64,000 bases of DNA from QAMH01 sp964435565 (GCA_964435565.1 CAYSZR010000001.1:1-64000), one strand, 5' to 3'; counted from the first letter of the stretch, positions 27,143 through 34,987 are shown. Numbers and translations are program-made. The notes: generated from the letters alone by a model not told the origin.

Positions 27143-28279
27143 ATGAACATATACAGCATTGCCCTGTCGGTCCACGAAACTAGACGTTTGTCATATGGGG
27201 GTTGCGCCAGCCGGGATCTGGGTTCCTTCTCTCCCCTTCAAAGGCTGGTTGCACTTGCTTTCGTTTGTGTATTCGTGGAATTAATCTCCCTATGCAGCCC
27301 ATTTGTGACACAGCCTGCCTATGCGGTCACTTCGCCCGTATCCACCTCGCCGCTTTCCGCGACAGTTATGTTTCATCAGACGTACTCGGCCGGTTGCAGA
27401 AGCTATGTACATAGCGGTATAGATATCCCCGCGTCTGCCGGTATGCAGATATCATCCCCACTTGCTGGAACGGTGCGCTTCACCGGCAGCGTGCCGTCCG
27501 GCGATTCAAGATGGGATGATAGCGTGCAGGTTCAGACCATGAACGCCGTTTCCATAGAAGTTGAAAACAATCGGGTTATAACGCTCATGCCCTTTTCGAC
27601 GATAGATGTTACAGAAGGGCAAAGCGTTTCAGAGGGAATGGCTCTGGGCATATTGGCCCCCTCTGGAGATTGCTCGTCCTCCTCGTCTCATCTCCATCTT
27701 GGCTACAAGCATGGTCGGACGTATTTAGATCCCATGACGCTTTTTGGTTTGACAGGCAAATCTGAACCTGCAGAGCATTCAAATCAAAGTGTCGATGTAC
27801 CTGCGCAGGAATCCACCCCGGGCGCCTATGCTGGCGAAGATGAGATAGCCAAACAGTCTATCGCGGAGCAGGGCGCTCCGGCAGAAAGCTTTGGGATGAT
27901 CGAATCGGGGGCTTTTGATTGGAAGCCGCGCACTCAGGAAGCAGCTTCTCCCTTTACTGCTTTTTCATCTGGTCTAGAGCCTCTTTTCTCCGCTTGCCAA
28001 GAACAGCTCGACTCACTTGTCGATTCCATAAATGTTCTTTCAAATGGAATCGGCATTCCTTCGCAAACGCTGCTTGCAGCTATGTTCTCTCTTGTGGTCT
28101 TTGCCCTGGCTCTATTTGTCTTTGCTGGCATCCGCCTATTTTTTTCCTATGCAAGAAAAATACGCGATATTGAAATTCAGTCCTTGTCTAGCGGCAGAGG
28201 AGGTGATAGTATGCATAAGTTATTTCCTGCTCCGGGTACAGCCTTCATGTCCCGGGGCCGCATAGCCCGAGGGAGGTGA
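27143..28279 (+). CDS. Membrane-anchored M23-type peptidase
   Basis: The start at 27143 has GAAGGAGG 8 bases upstream. The 378-residue protein has a late-placed signal sequence (about 33-62, ending 'VTQPAYA'). An M23/LytM domain follows (about 75-210) in which both zinc motifs remain: 'HSGIDIP' (H and D about residues 90-94) and 'SHLHLGYKHG' (about 182-184). After a Glu/Ala-rich linker, a C-terminal membrane helix (about 310-337) precedes a basic tail. M23 enzymes cut peptidoglycan cross-bridges. It lies 4 bases before rpsF, so its coding tail also serves as the rpsF leader. Confidence 0.75.
   Translation: MNIYSIALSVHETRRLSYGGCASRDLGSFSPLQRLVALAFVCVFVELISLCSPFVTQPAYAVTSPVSTSPLSATVMFHQTYSAGCRSYVHSGIDIPASAGMQISSPLAGTVRFTGSVPSGDSRWDDSVQVQTMNAVSIEVENNRVITLMPFSTIDVTEGQSVSEGMALGILAPSGDCSSSSSHLHLGYKHGRTYLDPMTLFGLTGKSEPAEHSNQSVDVPAQESTPGAYAGEDEIAKQSIAEQGAPAESFGMIESGAFDWKPRTQEAASPFTAFSSGLEPLFSACQEQLDSLVDSINVLSNGIGIPSQTLLAAMFSLVVFALALFVFAGIRLFFSYARKIRDIEIQSLSSGRGGDSMHKLFPAPGTAFMSRGRIARGR
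28229..28258 (+). promoter_or_regulatory. Strong hairpin just upstream of rpsF (possible S6:S18 leader)
   Basis: An 8-bp stem (28229-28236 with 28251-28258, one G-T pair) extends by three more pairs past a single bulged T, giving an 11-bp hairpin. A CCG trinucleotide at 28258-28260 follows it, 24 bases before the rpsF ATG. Known rpsF leaders are bound by the S6:S18 complex at a hairpin with a CCG element; whether this fold matches that motif is not established. Confidence 0.3.
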
Positions 28280-28283
28280 CCAC

Positions 28284-28595
28284 ATGAAGGCTTATGAACT
28301 GTTGTTTTTTGTCGATCCGTCTATTGACGAGGAGACACGTATCGCCACAAGCAAACGTATCGACACTACGATCACGGAACAGGGTGGCAAAGTCAACAAC
28401 GTTGAGGAATGGGGCAAGCGCAAGCTCGCTTTTGAAATCAACGGCCTCGCCGAAGGCGACTACACTCTTATCGATTTTGAAGCTGATCCCACTGCAATTG
28501 CAGAGCTCGACCGCGTGCTCCATATTATGGACGCCGTCGTGCGTTATATGATCACGCGTCGAAACAATGCAGAGACTTCGGTTAAGAGCGCATAA
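28284..28595 (+). CDS. rpsF: Ribosomal protein bS6
   Basis: The 103-residue protein opens 'MKAYELLFFVDPSIDEE' and contains 'VEEWGKRKLAFEINGLAEGDY', the standard S6 core. It binds 16S rRNA together with S18. GGAGGTGA lies 5 bases before the ATG. It heads the conserved rpsF-ssb-rpsR set. Confidence 0.97.
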   Translation: MKAYELLFFVDPSIDEETRIATSKRIDTTITEQGGKVNNVEEWGKRKLAFEINGLAEGDYTLIDFEADPTAIAELDRVLHIMDAVVRYMITRRNNAETSVKSA

Positions 28596-28634
28596 CGCGA
28601 CCCCGTTACGCTCAGCTGAAAGGAACGAATGTAA

Positions 28635-29135
28635 ATGAGCATCAATAGAGTAATGATTTCCGGCAACCTCACACGCGACGCTGAGTTAAGGACGACGCCA
28701 TCGGGCACGTCCATCTTGAGTTTCGGCGTTGCTGTCAACGACCGACGTCGCACTGCTGATGGCAACTGGGAAGACTACGCAAACTTCATTGACTGCACGA
28801 TGTTCGGTCGTCGCGCCTCTGCAGTGGCCCAGTATCTTAAGAAGGGGTTGAAGGTGGCTATTGAAGGACGGCTGCACTACAGCTCTTGGGAAGATCGCAA
28901 TTCGGGTCAGAGACGAAGCAAAGTCGATGTTACAGTCGATGAGCTTGAGTTTATGTCTTCGCGCAATGGCGCGAACCAGAGTTATGACGATGGTGGCAAC
29001 AACTATGGCGGTCAGGGTGGCTCTTATGATGCCGGCCGTTCTTACGGTGACGTTCCCGCTCAGCAATCACCGGTAGGCAATATGCCGGAGCCTGCGGCTC
29101 CAAATGCATATGACGATAGTGACATCCCCTTTTAA
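28635..29135 (+). CDS. ssb: Single-stranded DNA-binding protein
   Basis: The 166-residue protein has an OB-fold (1-108) beginning 'MSINRVMISGNLTRDAELR' with 'VAIEGRLHYSSWED', a flexible Asn/Gly/Tyr-rich linker, and the acidic tip 'DDSDIPF' that recruits repair and replication proteins. The ATG at 28635 follows GAAAGGA. The place between rpsF and rpsR is the usual one. Confidence 0.97.
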   Translation: MSINRVMISGNLTRDAELRTTPSGTSILSFGVAVNDRRRTADGNWEDYANFIDCTMFGRRASAVAQYLKKGLKVAIEGRLHYSSWEDRNSGQRRSKVDVTVDELEFMSSRNGANQSYDDGGNNYGGQGGSYDAGRSYGDVPAQQSPVGNMPEPAAPNAYDDSDIPF

Positions 29136-29172
29136 GGTGTTTTCGTATCTAGATAATTTGTGAGGAGGAATA

Positions 29173-29433
29173 ATGGCTGATTATGCTCGCCAACCGCGTC
29201 GTAAGTACTGCCCCTTTTGCAAGGACAAGGTCAATTACATTGATTACAAAGATGTGCAGTCGCTGCGCCGTTATATAACTGATCGTGGCAAAATCAAGTC
29301 TCGTCGCGTGACGGGTGTTTGCACCCAGCATCAGCACGAGCTTGCTGCTGCAATCAAGCGCGCGCGCGAAATGGCGCTGCTGCCCTATACCGTGAAAATC
29401 GTTTCCGGTAGCGGTGGCCGCAGAAACCGATAG
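29173..29433 (+). CDS. rpsR: Ribosomal protein bS18
   Basis: The 86-residue protein contains 'RRKYCPFCKDKVNYIDYKD' and 'RGKIKSRRVTGVCTQHQ', the S18 signature. Cysteines in CPFC and GVC suggest the zinc-binding form (C+ paralogue). AGGAGG precedes the ATG. Confidence 0.97.
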   Translation: MADYARQPRRKYCPFCKDKVNYIDYKDVQSLRRYITDRGKIKSRRVTGVCTQHQHELAAAIKRAREMALLPYTVKIVSGSGGRRNR

Positions 29434-29436
29434 CGC

Positions 29437-30168
29437 ATGCTTGACGCGGTGGCGCTTGCCGTTGATCTTGCGCTTTTTATTGTGACCGTGGTTGTTGTGG
29501 GTCAAAAGCCCACTGTGGCCAAAGTGGTAGCAATGATATGCCTCGTCGCGGTAGTCGATTATGGATATTTGGCGCTTGTCGCAATGCAAGCGCAGGAAAA
29601 TCCTATCGAGTGGTATCAACAGCTGCTTGGAGAGACCATGAAAGCGTATAACGGCGCTTTCTCCAATCAGTCCGCTGACTACGATTCTGTGATCGCTGTT
29701 GTCGCTGGCATCTCGCCGGCACTTTATGTGGTGCAATCGTCCGTATATGTTTTCATTGGACTGTGCATACGCTGGGTCATAGATCGTGTTCGTAGTAAGA
29801 GCGAGTGGTCGCCGTTTTCTCAAGTCGATCTTTCGGTTTGGTGGCTTATGCCTCTTTTGTTCGGTATTTGCTGCTATACCGCATCGCTTTTTCTGCAAAA
29901 TGACGCGGCGCGAATCGTGTGGCTTGTTGCTATGAACGTGCTTGTGGTATCTGTCGTTGTGCTGTTTGCCCAAGGCGCAGCGGCTGGCAAGGGCATCATG
30001 AACCGAATGGGCTTGAGCATGACGTGGCAGATTGTCTTAGGCGTGCTCGGGATTATCTCGTGGATGTTGTTCCTTGTCGTGCCTTTCATGGGGCTCGTTG
30101 ATTTTTGGGCGAATTTTCGCAAGATTGCGCGTGACGACTCTAAGTCGTCTAGCGCAGGCGCGAATTAG
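29437..30168 (+). CDS. YybS/DUF2232-like membrane protein
   Basis: The 243-residue protein has about seven hydrophobic segments. It starts 3 bases after the rpsR stop and precedes rplI, exactly where YybS-family (DUF2232) proteins are found in Firmicutes. It has 'GISPALYVVQSSVYVFIG' and a C-terminal 'FLVVPFMGLVDFWANFRK', consistent with that family. The function of YybS is not known; the link to ribosomal protein genes is positional. Confidence 0.7.
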   Translation: MLDAVALAVDLALFIVTVVVVGQKPTVAKVVAMICLVAVVDYGYLALVAMQAQENPIEWYQQLLGETMKAYNGAFSNQSADYDSVIAVVAGISPALYVVQSSVYVFIGLCIRWVIDRVRSKSEWSPFSQVDLSVWWLMPLLFGICCYTASLFLQNDAARIVWLVAMNVLVVSVVVLFAQGAAAGKGIMNRMGLSMTWQIVLGVLGIISWMLFLVVPFMGLVDFWANFRKIARDDSKSSSAGAN

Positions 30169-30227
30169 GCGCGTACATATATGTAAGCAGTCCTGTGCCA
30201 TAGCGGGACATGGAAGAAAGAAAAATA

Positions 30228-30788
30228 ATGAAAGTAATTCTGTTGAAAGAACTCAAGGGGCGCGGCGGCGAAGGCGATGTCGTAGATGTTGCACAGGGTT
30301 TTGCCGTAAACTACCTGCTCCCCCAGGGCATTGCAATCGAGGCGACCAAAGGCGAGCTTAAACAGCTCGAGCAGCGTCGTCACAACATCGAAAAGCGTGA
30401 GCTCGCTCGCACTACCGATGCTGGCACTATTAAAGATGCCCTTGACGGCAAGACCCTCAAGGTCTTTGCTAAGGTTGGTGAAGAGGGTCAGCTCTTCGGC
30501 TCTATCACGACCACAATGCTTGCAGATGCCATTCTCGATCAGCTTGGCGTTACGGTCGAGCGTAAGAAAATCGACTTAGGCAAAGCCATTAAGACTGCGG
30601 GCAAGCATGAAATCACGGTTTCTGTTTATCGTGACATCAAGGCGACGCTTGAAGTCAGCGTCATGAGTGACGATGCAGACCTCGAGATTCTTGAAACGCT
30701 TGACGAGCAGACCGCAGAAGAGACAGCCGAGGCTGAGACTGCTGCCGAGCCTGCAGAAGAAGCGGTAGAAGAAGAGACTGCTGAATAA
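30228..30788 (+). CDS. rplI: Ribosomal protein bL9 with acidic tail
   Basis: The start at 30228 gives the canonical 'MKVILLKELKGRGGEGDVVDV' opening, with the 'GFAVNYLLPQGIA' signature after it; an in-frame ATG at 30210 is unlikely. The two L9 lobes end near residue 150. The protein then continues for about 35 residues of almost pure Glu, Ala and Thr, built from imperfect E-E-T-A-E units, giving 186 residues against the usual 148-150. A strong terminator follows 14 bases after the stop. Confidence 0.95.
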   Translation: MKVILLKELKGRGGEGDVVDVAQGFAVNYLLPQGIAIEATKGELKQLEQRRHNIEKRELARTTDAGTIKDALDGKTLKVFAKVGEEGQLFGSITTTMLADAILDQLGVTVERKKIDLGKAIKTAGKHEITVSVYRDIKATLEVSVMSDDADLEILETLDEQTAEETAEAETAAEPAEEAVEEETAE

Positions 30789-30801
30789 GCAGCGAACGGA
30801 T

Positions 30802-30838
30802 AAAATGGGCCATCGGGAATTTCCCGGTGGCCCATTTT
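30802..30838 (+). terminator. Terminator after rplI
   Basis: An 11-bp stem (AAAATGGGCCA at 30802-30812 with its complement at 30828-30838) continues into an inner CGGGAA/TTCCCG stem with a one-base loop. The A-rich and T-rich flanks make it potentially bidirectional. Confidence 0.85.
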
Positions 30839-30865
30839 CTATATTCGCACAAAGGAGCGGCATAG

Positions 30866-31534
30866 GTGAAAATCGGATTACACGACGTCGATGCTATCAT
30901 TTTCGACTTCGATGGCACGCTTGCGGACTCAATGTGGGTTTGGGATAACGTTGACAGGATGTTTCTGGCAAAACGAGGCATCCCTTTTGCCAAAGAATAT
31001 GGTGAGAAGATAGCCGTATTGGGCTTCGAGTTGGGCGCACAGTACTCTATAGAGCGTTTCGGTCTTGATGAGGACCCCGAAGACATCATTGCGGAATGGA
31101 AATCCGGTGCTGAAGACGGCTACGCGACACAGGTCGCGTTGAAGCCTGGAGCGCGCGAATATCTAAGCTACTGCAAGTCACAAGGAACCCCTCTGGCTAT
31201 TGCGACTTCTTTGCAGCGACATCTTCTGGAGCCTGCGCTGAAAAATAACGGGGTACTGGGTATGTTTGACGCAATATGTATCTGCGATGAATTGCAATGC
31301 GGCGGCAAATCGAACCCTACGATCTATAGAGAGGCGGCTCGCAGATTGGGCGTCCCGGCTCAACGATGTGCAATCTTTGAGGATGTGGTTATTCCAGCAG
31401 AGTCGGCCAAGCAGACGGGTGCATATGTAATCGGCGTCTATGACGAGCACAAGCAACAGGCCACTGATAAGCTTAAAGGAGTGGTCGACCGCTTTATCAT
31501 GGATTTTTCCGAGCTTCTAGATGAGGTTAGATGA
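30866..31534 (+). CDS. HAD-family hydrolase, beta-phosphoglucomutase-like
   Basis: The 222-residue protein starts at a GTG with AAAGGAG 8 bases upstream. HAD motif I 'IIFDFDGTLADS' (D14, D16), motif II Ser/Thr in 'LAIATSLQRHLL', motif III Lys in 'CGGKSNPTIYREAARRLG' and motif IV 'CAIFEDVVIPAESAK' are all present. The four-helix cap between motifs I and II and the K-x-x-P-x-I-Y pattern place it with subgroup I phosphatases and phosphoglucomutases. The substrate is unknown. Its end overlaps the next gene by 4 bases. Confidence 0.85.
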   Translation: MKIGLHDVDAIIFDFDGTLADSMWVWDNVDRMFLAKRGIPFAKEYGEKIAVLGFELGAQYSIERFGLDEDPEDIIAEWKSGAEDGYATQVALKPGAREYLSYCKSQGTPLAIATSLQRHLLEPALKNNGVLGMFDAICICDELQCGGKSNPTIYREAARRLGVPAQRCAIFEDVVIPAESAKQTGAYVIGVYDEHKQQATDKLKGVVDRFIMDFSELLDEVR

Positions 31535-31773
31535 AGCAGTGGGTCTATATCGCACGGTGCAGTGACGATAGCCTGTATACGGGGATGGCTTCTGATGTTG
31601 ATCGTCGTATCGGTGAACATAATGCCGGGACTGGTGCAAAATATACGCGAAGTCGACGCCCTGTAGAGGCTGTATATCGTGAAGAATGCCTCGACAAATC
31701 TACCGCGCTTAAGCGAGAGGCGGCCATCAAGCGGATGACGCGTGCTCAAAAGCTTGAGCTTATAGACGAATGA
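31531..31773 (+). CDS. GIY-YIG domain protein (UPF0213/YhbQ-like)
   Basis: The 80-residue protein is a minimal GIY-YIG nuclease fold: 'WVYIARCSDDSLYTGMA', then 'DVDRRIGEHNAGTGAKYT', and a late 'REAAIKRMTRAQKLELI'. Its size fits the stand-alone YhbQ/UPF0213 group, linked to DNA repair in some bacteria. It overlaps the HAD gene by ATGA, so it is cotranslated. Confidence 0.85.
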   Translation: MKQWVYIARCSDDSLYTGMASDVDRRIGEHNAGTGAKYTRSRRPVEAVYREECLDKSTALKREAAIKRMTRAQKLELIDE

Positions 31774-31800
31774 TCTTTGGCGAGGGAGCTTAAGACAAAA

Positions 31801-31992
31801 AGGGGCCTCGGCGGAAAAAGGGGAGGGAGAAACCGCCGAGGCACGTATGTTCGGGTTGGCGGCTGATGTGGGTGGGATAGCAGGGAAGGGGAGGGAGGCC
31901 CCTAGATTTGCGTACCGCCGAACCTGATAGTTGCACTATAGAGGGAGAACCTGAAGGAACCCTGAACTGTTTGACTGCTTTCAGACTCACTT
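31801..31992. ncRNA. Structured non-coding element, copy 1
   Basis: It opens with a perfect 10-bp stem, GCCTCGGCGG (31805-31814) with 31833-31842, then a G-rich stretch (31868-31902). The part at 31909-31940 matches copy 2 at 25 of 32 positions. It includes a small hairpin ATAGT/ACTAT and ends with two CCTGAA repeats 11 bases apart and a CTGAA/TTCAG hairpin. Read on the minus strand, the 10-bp stem is followed by CCCTTTTTG, a fair terminator, so a minus-strand RNA is possible; on the plus strand the element would be the leader of the zinc-ribbon gene. I do not recognise it as a known RNA family. Confidence 0.5.
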
Positions 31993-32063
31993 AAGATTTG
32001 AAGCCGGGCTTACGAGTAAGTAGAATGCATATAGCTGGGATTATAAATAAAGGAAGTGCAGTA

Positions 32064-33089
32064 ATGGTTTGTCCAGATTGCGGTAACGATAACGAAGACG
32101 GCAGTCCGTTTTGCTCTTCTTGTGGCAAGGATCTTCAAGACGGCAATAGTGCGGGAACTGCAGCGGATCAAACAGAGCACGAAGCGCAGCAGGAAACTAC
32201 ACAACAGCCTCGTAAAACGGCGGGAAAGCACGGCGCCCACAGCATCGAAAAACCGGGCGATGGCAAGGCGACTGCATCGTTTATTTGTGGAATAGCCGCC
32301 ATCGTTTTGTCTCCCACTATAGTTCTTGGCATCATCTTGGGCTGCGCTGCTTTCATCTTGGGGGGCCTTGCGGTAAAAGACGGGCCGAATAGGATGGCGC
32401 GCCGGGGTGCCATCTGCAGCGTTGTCGGTGTGGCGTTATCTGTAGCCATACTTGTTGTGAGTCTTGTGTTTGGCGTGTGGGTGTTTGGCGGAGCTGCCAG
32501 TAATCCTGATGAGGTTAGCAGTTCGTCAAACACATCTTCGACCTCTGGAGGGTCGTCGGTTTCATCGACATCGGTTTATTCCAGCACGGCCTCGAGCGGT
32601 TCTTCGCAGCAGTCGTCTGCTGGCGGTACGTCGACTTCCTCTGCTGCATCCAGTGCAAGTTCGAATGCGGTACAACTCAATAATTCGTATATGAACGATC
32701 GTTTTGGTTTTTCAGTGGGTATTCCAGACGGATTTGTACAAGGCACAGAATCTCAGAATGGCGATGATGTAACGTTCACCGACACCGCTTTGAATATGAC
32801 TGTGCGCGTATATGGGTATAACAATACCGACAACCTCAGTGAAGACGCGGTTATGAAGACAGTTTGGAATGGGTCGACAGATTCGATAAAACAGACCGGC
32901 GATGGTCACGTCTTTATTTATCAATATGACAGCTCAAAAGAATACTTCTACTGGATCTATCTTGGAGCAGGCTCTATCAATCGGATGGAGATATCCTACC
33001 CTCTGCAGGATGATAATGGCGACGAAATGGCGATGGCGGAAGCCTTCATGGGAAGCTTCGTACCAGGCGATCTGACTAAAACGCATTAA
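32064..33089 (+). CDS. Zinc-ribbon, DUF4190-like membrane protein
   Basis: The start at 32064 (AGGAAG 7 bases upstream) gives a 341-residue protein. It opens with a zinc ribbon 'MVCPDCGNDNEDGSPFCSSCG' region (Cys 3, 6, 17, 20), followed by a Gln/Glu-rich linker. Two membrane helices (about 72-95 and 110-140) form the 'ATASFICGIAAIVLS' to 'RRGAICSVVGVALS' unit typical of DUF4190. A Ser/Thr-rich outer linker of about 60 residues leads to a C-terminal domain of about 125 residues ('NDRFGFSVGIPDGFVQG'). The topology suggests a cytoplasmic zinc ribbon and an external sensing or binding domain. Function unknown. It lies between the two structured elements. Confidence 0.65.
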   Translation: MVCPDCGNDNEDGSPFCSSCGKDLQDGNSAGTAADQTEHEAQQETTQQPRKTAGKHGAHSIEKPGDGKATASFICGIAAIVLSPTIVLGIILGCAAFILGGLAVKDGPNRMARRGAICSVVGVALSVAILVVSLVFGVWVFGGAASNPDEVSSSSNTSSTSGGSSVSSTSVYSSTASSGSSQQSSAGGTSTSSAASSASSNAVQLNNSYMNDRFGFSVGIPDGFVQGTESQNGDDVTFTDTALNMTVRVYGYNNTDNLSEDAVMKTVWNGSTDSIKQTGDGHVFIYQYDSSKEYFYWIYLGAGSINRMEISYPLQDDNGDEMAMAEAFMGSFVPGDLTKTH

Positions 33090-33118
33090 GCTTTACGTGT
33101 CTTCGGTATATAAAATGG

Positions 33119-33301
33119 AGAGGCCCCAACGGAGATAAAACCGTCAGGGCGCATTGGCTTTGGATTCGCCAGTTTAAATCAGGAGGGATGCAAGGAGGGG
33201 ATGCCTTGCAGTGCATACCGTCGAACCCGATAGCCAAACTATATGTGGCCTGCCTGAAGTAATTCTGAAGAGGGCTTTCCTTTTTCAGTTTTACTTCAGG
33301 C
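33119..33301. ncRNA. Structured non-coding element, copy 2
   Basis: This is a diverged copy of the element at 31801-31992. The opening stem (33123-33132 with 33141-33150) keeps pairing where the sequence changed: T-A in copy 1 is C-G here and a G-C is A-T. The conserved block is at 33210-33241, and the small hairpin persists as ATAG/CTAT. The 3' part is an 11-bp stem (33252-33262 with 33291-33301) plus an inner CTGAA/TTCAG stem. A TATATAAAAT sequence at 33108-33117 could start a plus-strand RNA at its left edge. It lies between convergent genes, so it is not a leader for any plus-strand gene here. Confidence 0.5.
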
Positions 33302-33344
33302 CGTCATTTGCAACGTGTTTAGGCTTGTGTGCAGAATCGCGAAT

Positions 33345-33971
33345 TTATGAACGAACGACGCTCACGCGCTCGCCGATATGGTCGCCAGATTCCGCGAGGT
33401 CGACCATCGCTATTGCATAATCGGCGTATGAGATCACCGGGCCTTCAGAGCCAACCATGAGCTCTTCTCCTCCAAGCTGATAACTGCCGGTCCTTTCTCC
33501 GTCAGCCTGAAAATCTGCTGCAGGTGAAAGATAAGTCCACTTTACATCCGTACGCTTGCGTAAATCGTCTAAGGCTGTTTGCATAGCAGCCGCAAGCGGT
33601 TGAAATGCGTCGGGAAAATCGGGTGTTTGGTTGAGCGTCATCGTGTGCTCTGGATTAACGAAGAGGCTCCCTGCGCCGCCGACAATCAAAAGTCGTGTAT
33701 CGGTATTGCTCAAGATGTTGCACAGATGTTCCAGACTTGAAGAATGCTTGGGAAGGTCTTCGGGTGCCCAGGCGCCGAAGGCATCTAATACCGCATCAAA
33801 GCCGGCCAGGTCTTCTGCGGTAAGCTCGAACAGGTCTTTAACGATTGCCGTTTGCGAAGCGCTCTTATTCTCGGAACGTACGATAGCCGTGACTTCGTGT
33901 CCTCGCCTGACCGCCTCTTCGGCGATGAGCCTGCCTTCTTTGCCGTTTGCTGCCACAAGTGCGATTTTCAT
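33345..33971 (-). CDS. NAD(P)-binding Rossmann protein (atypical SDR, NmrA/YwnB-like)
   Basis: The 208-residue protein opens 'MKIALVAANGKEGRLIAEEA', a variant of the G-x-x-G-x-x-G dinucleotide loop, with 'GHEVTAIVRSENK' at strand 2 suggesting NADP. It has 'LDAFGAWAP', 'LLIVGGAGSLF' and 'KWTYLSPAADFQADGERTG' like YwnB/YhfK-type atypical SDRs. There is no classical YxxxK catalytic pair. It is probably a redox or sensing enzyme; the substrate is unknown. It is transcribed away from the SDR gene at 34211. Confidence 0.75.
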   Translation of the reverse strand: MKIALVAANGKEGRLIAEEAVRRGHEVTAIVRSENKSASQTAIVKDLFELTAEDLAGFDAVLDAFGAWAPEDLPKHSSSLEHLCNILSNTDTRLLIVGGAGSLFVNPEHTMTLNQTPDFPDAFQPLAAAMQTALDDLRKRTDVKWTYLSPAADFQADGERTGSYQLGGEELMVGSEGPVISYADYAIAMVDLAESGDHIGERVSVVRS

Positions 33972-34022
33972 AATGGTGTCCTTTCTCTTGGAACGGGGTT
34001 ATCCCGTACCGCTTCTTTCGAC

Positions 34023-34077
34023 AGTAAGCACTCTATAATCAATAGGGTCATAAAGAAAGTAAGCACAAAATAGTGCT
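34023..34077. repeat. 9-bp direct repeat flanking a TATAAT between divergent oxidoreductase genes
   Basis: AGTAAGCAC occurs at 34023-34031 and 34058-34066. TATAAT (34034-34039) lies just after the first copy. The second copy also forms an AGCAC/GTGCT inverted repeat (34062-34066 with 34073-34077). This fits a regulator site shared by the divergent genes at 33345-33971 and 34211-34987; no well-placed -35 is seen. Confidence 0.35.
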
Positions 34078-34210
34078 ATAGGAACCATAAGGTATGTATA
34101 TCCTTTCGTAGGAGGGTAATCCGCTTGCGGAGTGGGGGGCAAAAAACATATTGCGGCAAGGTATCATTCTTGTTGTAGGTACGGAAAAAGAGAAGGACAA
34201 GGAGAGTCGC

Positions 34211-34987
34211 ATGGCTAAGAATTACTTCGATTTGACCGATCAGGTTGCTGTTGTCACTGGCGCTTCCGGTGGTTTGGGCGTTCAGATGGCAAAGGCGCTT
34301 GCAAACCAGGGTGCCAAGATTGTCGTCATGGCGCGACGCCAGGAGAAGATCGACGCTGTCGCGAAGGAAATCGCCGACGAGTTTGGCGTTGAGACTGCTG
34401 CAATCCGTTGCGACATTACCGACACCGCAAATGTCGACGCTGCCGTCGATGAGGCACTTGCCAAGTTCGGCCGTATCGACATTGTTATCAACAACGCTGG
34501 AACTGGCGCTGTTGCTCCTGCCGAAGACATCACGGACGAACAGTTCGACAATGAGATGCAGATCGATCTTTTCGGCACTTTCAAAGTCGCTCGCGCAGTT
34601 GCGAAAAAAGCGATGATTCCTGCTAAATATGGTCGCGTTATCAATATCGCCTCTATGTATGGCCTGGTTGGCAATAAAGTCGCCGGTTCTGCTCCGTATC
34701 ATGCGGCAAAGGGCGGCGTCGTGAACCTTACCCGCGCGCTTGCAGCCGAATGGGGTAAATACAACATCACCGTCAACGCTATTTGCCCGGGCTATTTCTA
34801 CACCCCGCTTACCCAGGAAACGCTCGATACGGAATTCTTCCAGCAGAATGCCAAGACGATGATTCCGATGGAGCGTTATGGCAACGAAGGCGAGCTCGAT
34901 AGCACGGCTTGCTTCCTTGCAGCGCCTGCTTCAACCTATGTTACAGGTGTTATGGTTCCTGTTGATGGTGGCTATACCTGCATGTAA
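34211..34987 (+). CDS. SDR-family oxidoreductase (gluconate 5-dehydrogenase-like)
   Basis: The start at 34211 has AAGGAGAG 6 bases upstream; an upstream in-frame start at 34151 is not needed. The 258-residue protein is a classical SDR: 'VVTGASGGLGVQMAKALA' cofactor loop, 'RCDITDTANVDAAVD', 'IVINNAGTGAVAPAED', catalytic Ser in 'VINIASMYG', Tyr-Lys in 'APYHAAKGGVVNL', and 'NAICPGYFYTPLT'. An Arg after strand 2 ('MARRQEK') favours NADP(H). The 'YGNEGELDSTACFLAAPAS' ending resembles gluconate and hydroxysteroid dehydrogenases; sequence reading cannot settle the substrate. Confidence 0.85.
   Translation: MAKNYFDLTDQVAVVTGASGGLGVQMAKALANQGAKIVVMARRQEKIDAVAKEIADEFGVETAAIRCDITDTANVDAAVDEALAKFGRIDIVINNAGTGAVAPAEDITDEQFDNEMQIDLFGTFKVARAVAKKAMIPAKYGRVINIASMYGLVGNKVAGSAPYHAAKGGVVNLTRALAAEWGKYNITVNAICPGYFYTPLTQETLDTEFFQQNAKTMIPMERYGNEGELDSTACFLAAPASTYVTGVMVPVDGGYTCM

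Noticed and set aside
31805..31842. Plus-strand terminator of the HAD/GIY-YIG genes
   Set aside because: The stem is perfect but has no T-run on the plus strand; the T-run is on the minus-strand side.
31868..31902. G-quadruplex as the explanation of element copy 1
   Set aside because: The G-runs could form one, but copy 2 keeps fewer runs while keeping the hairpins, so paired RNA structure explains the conservation better.
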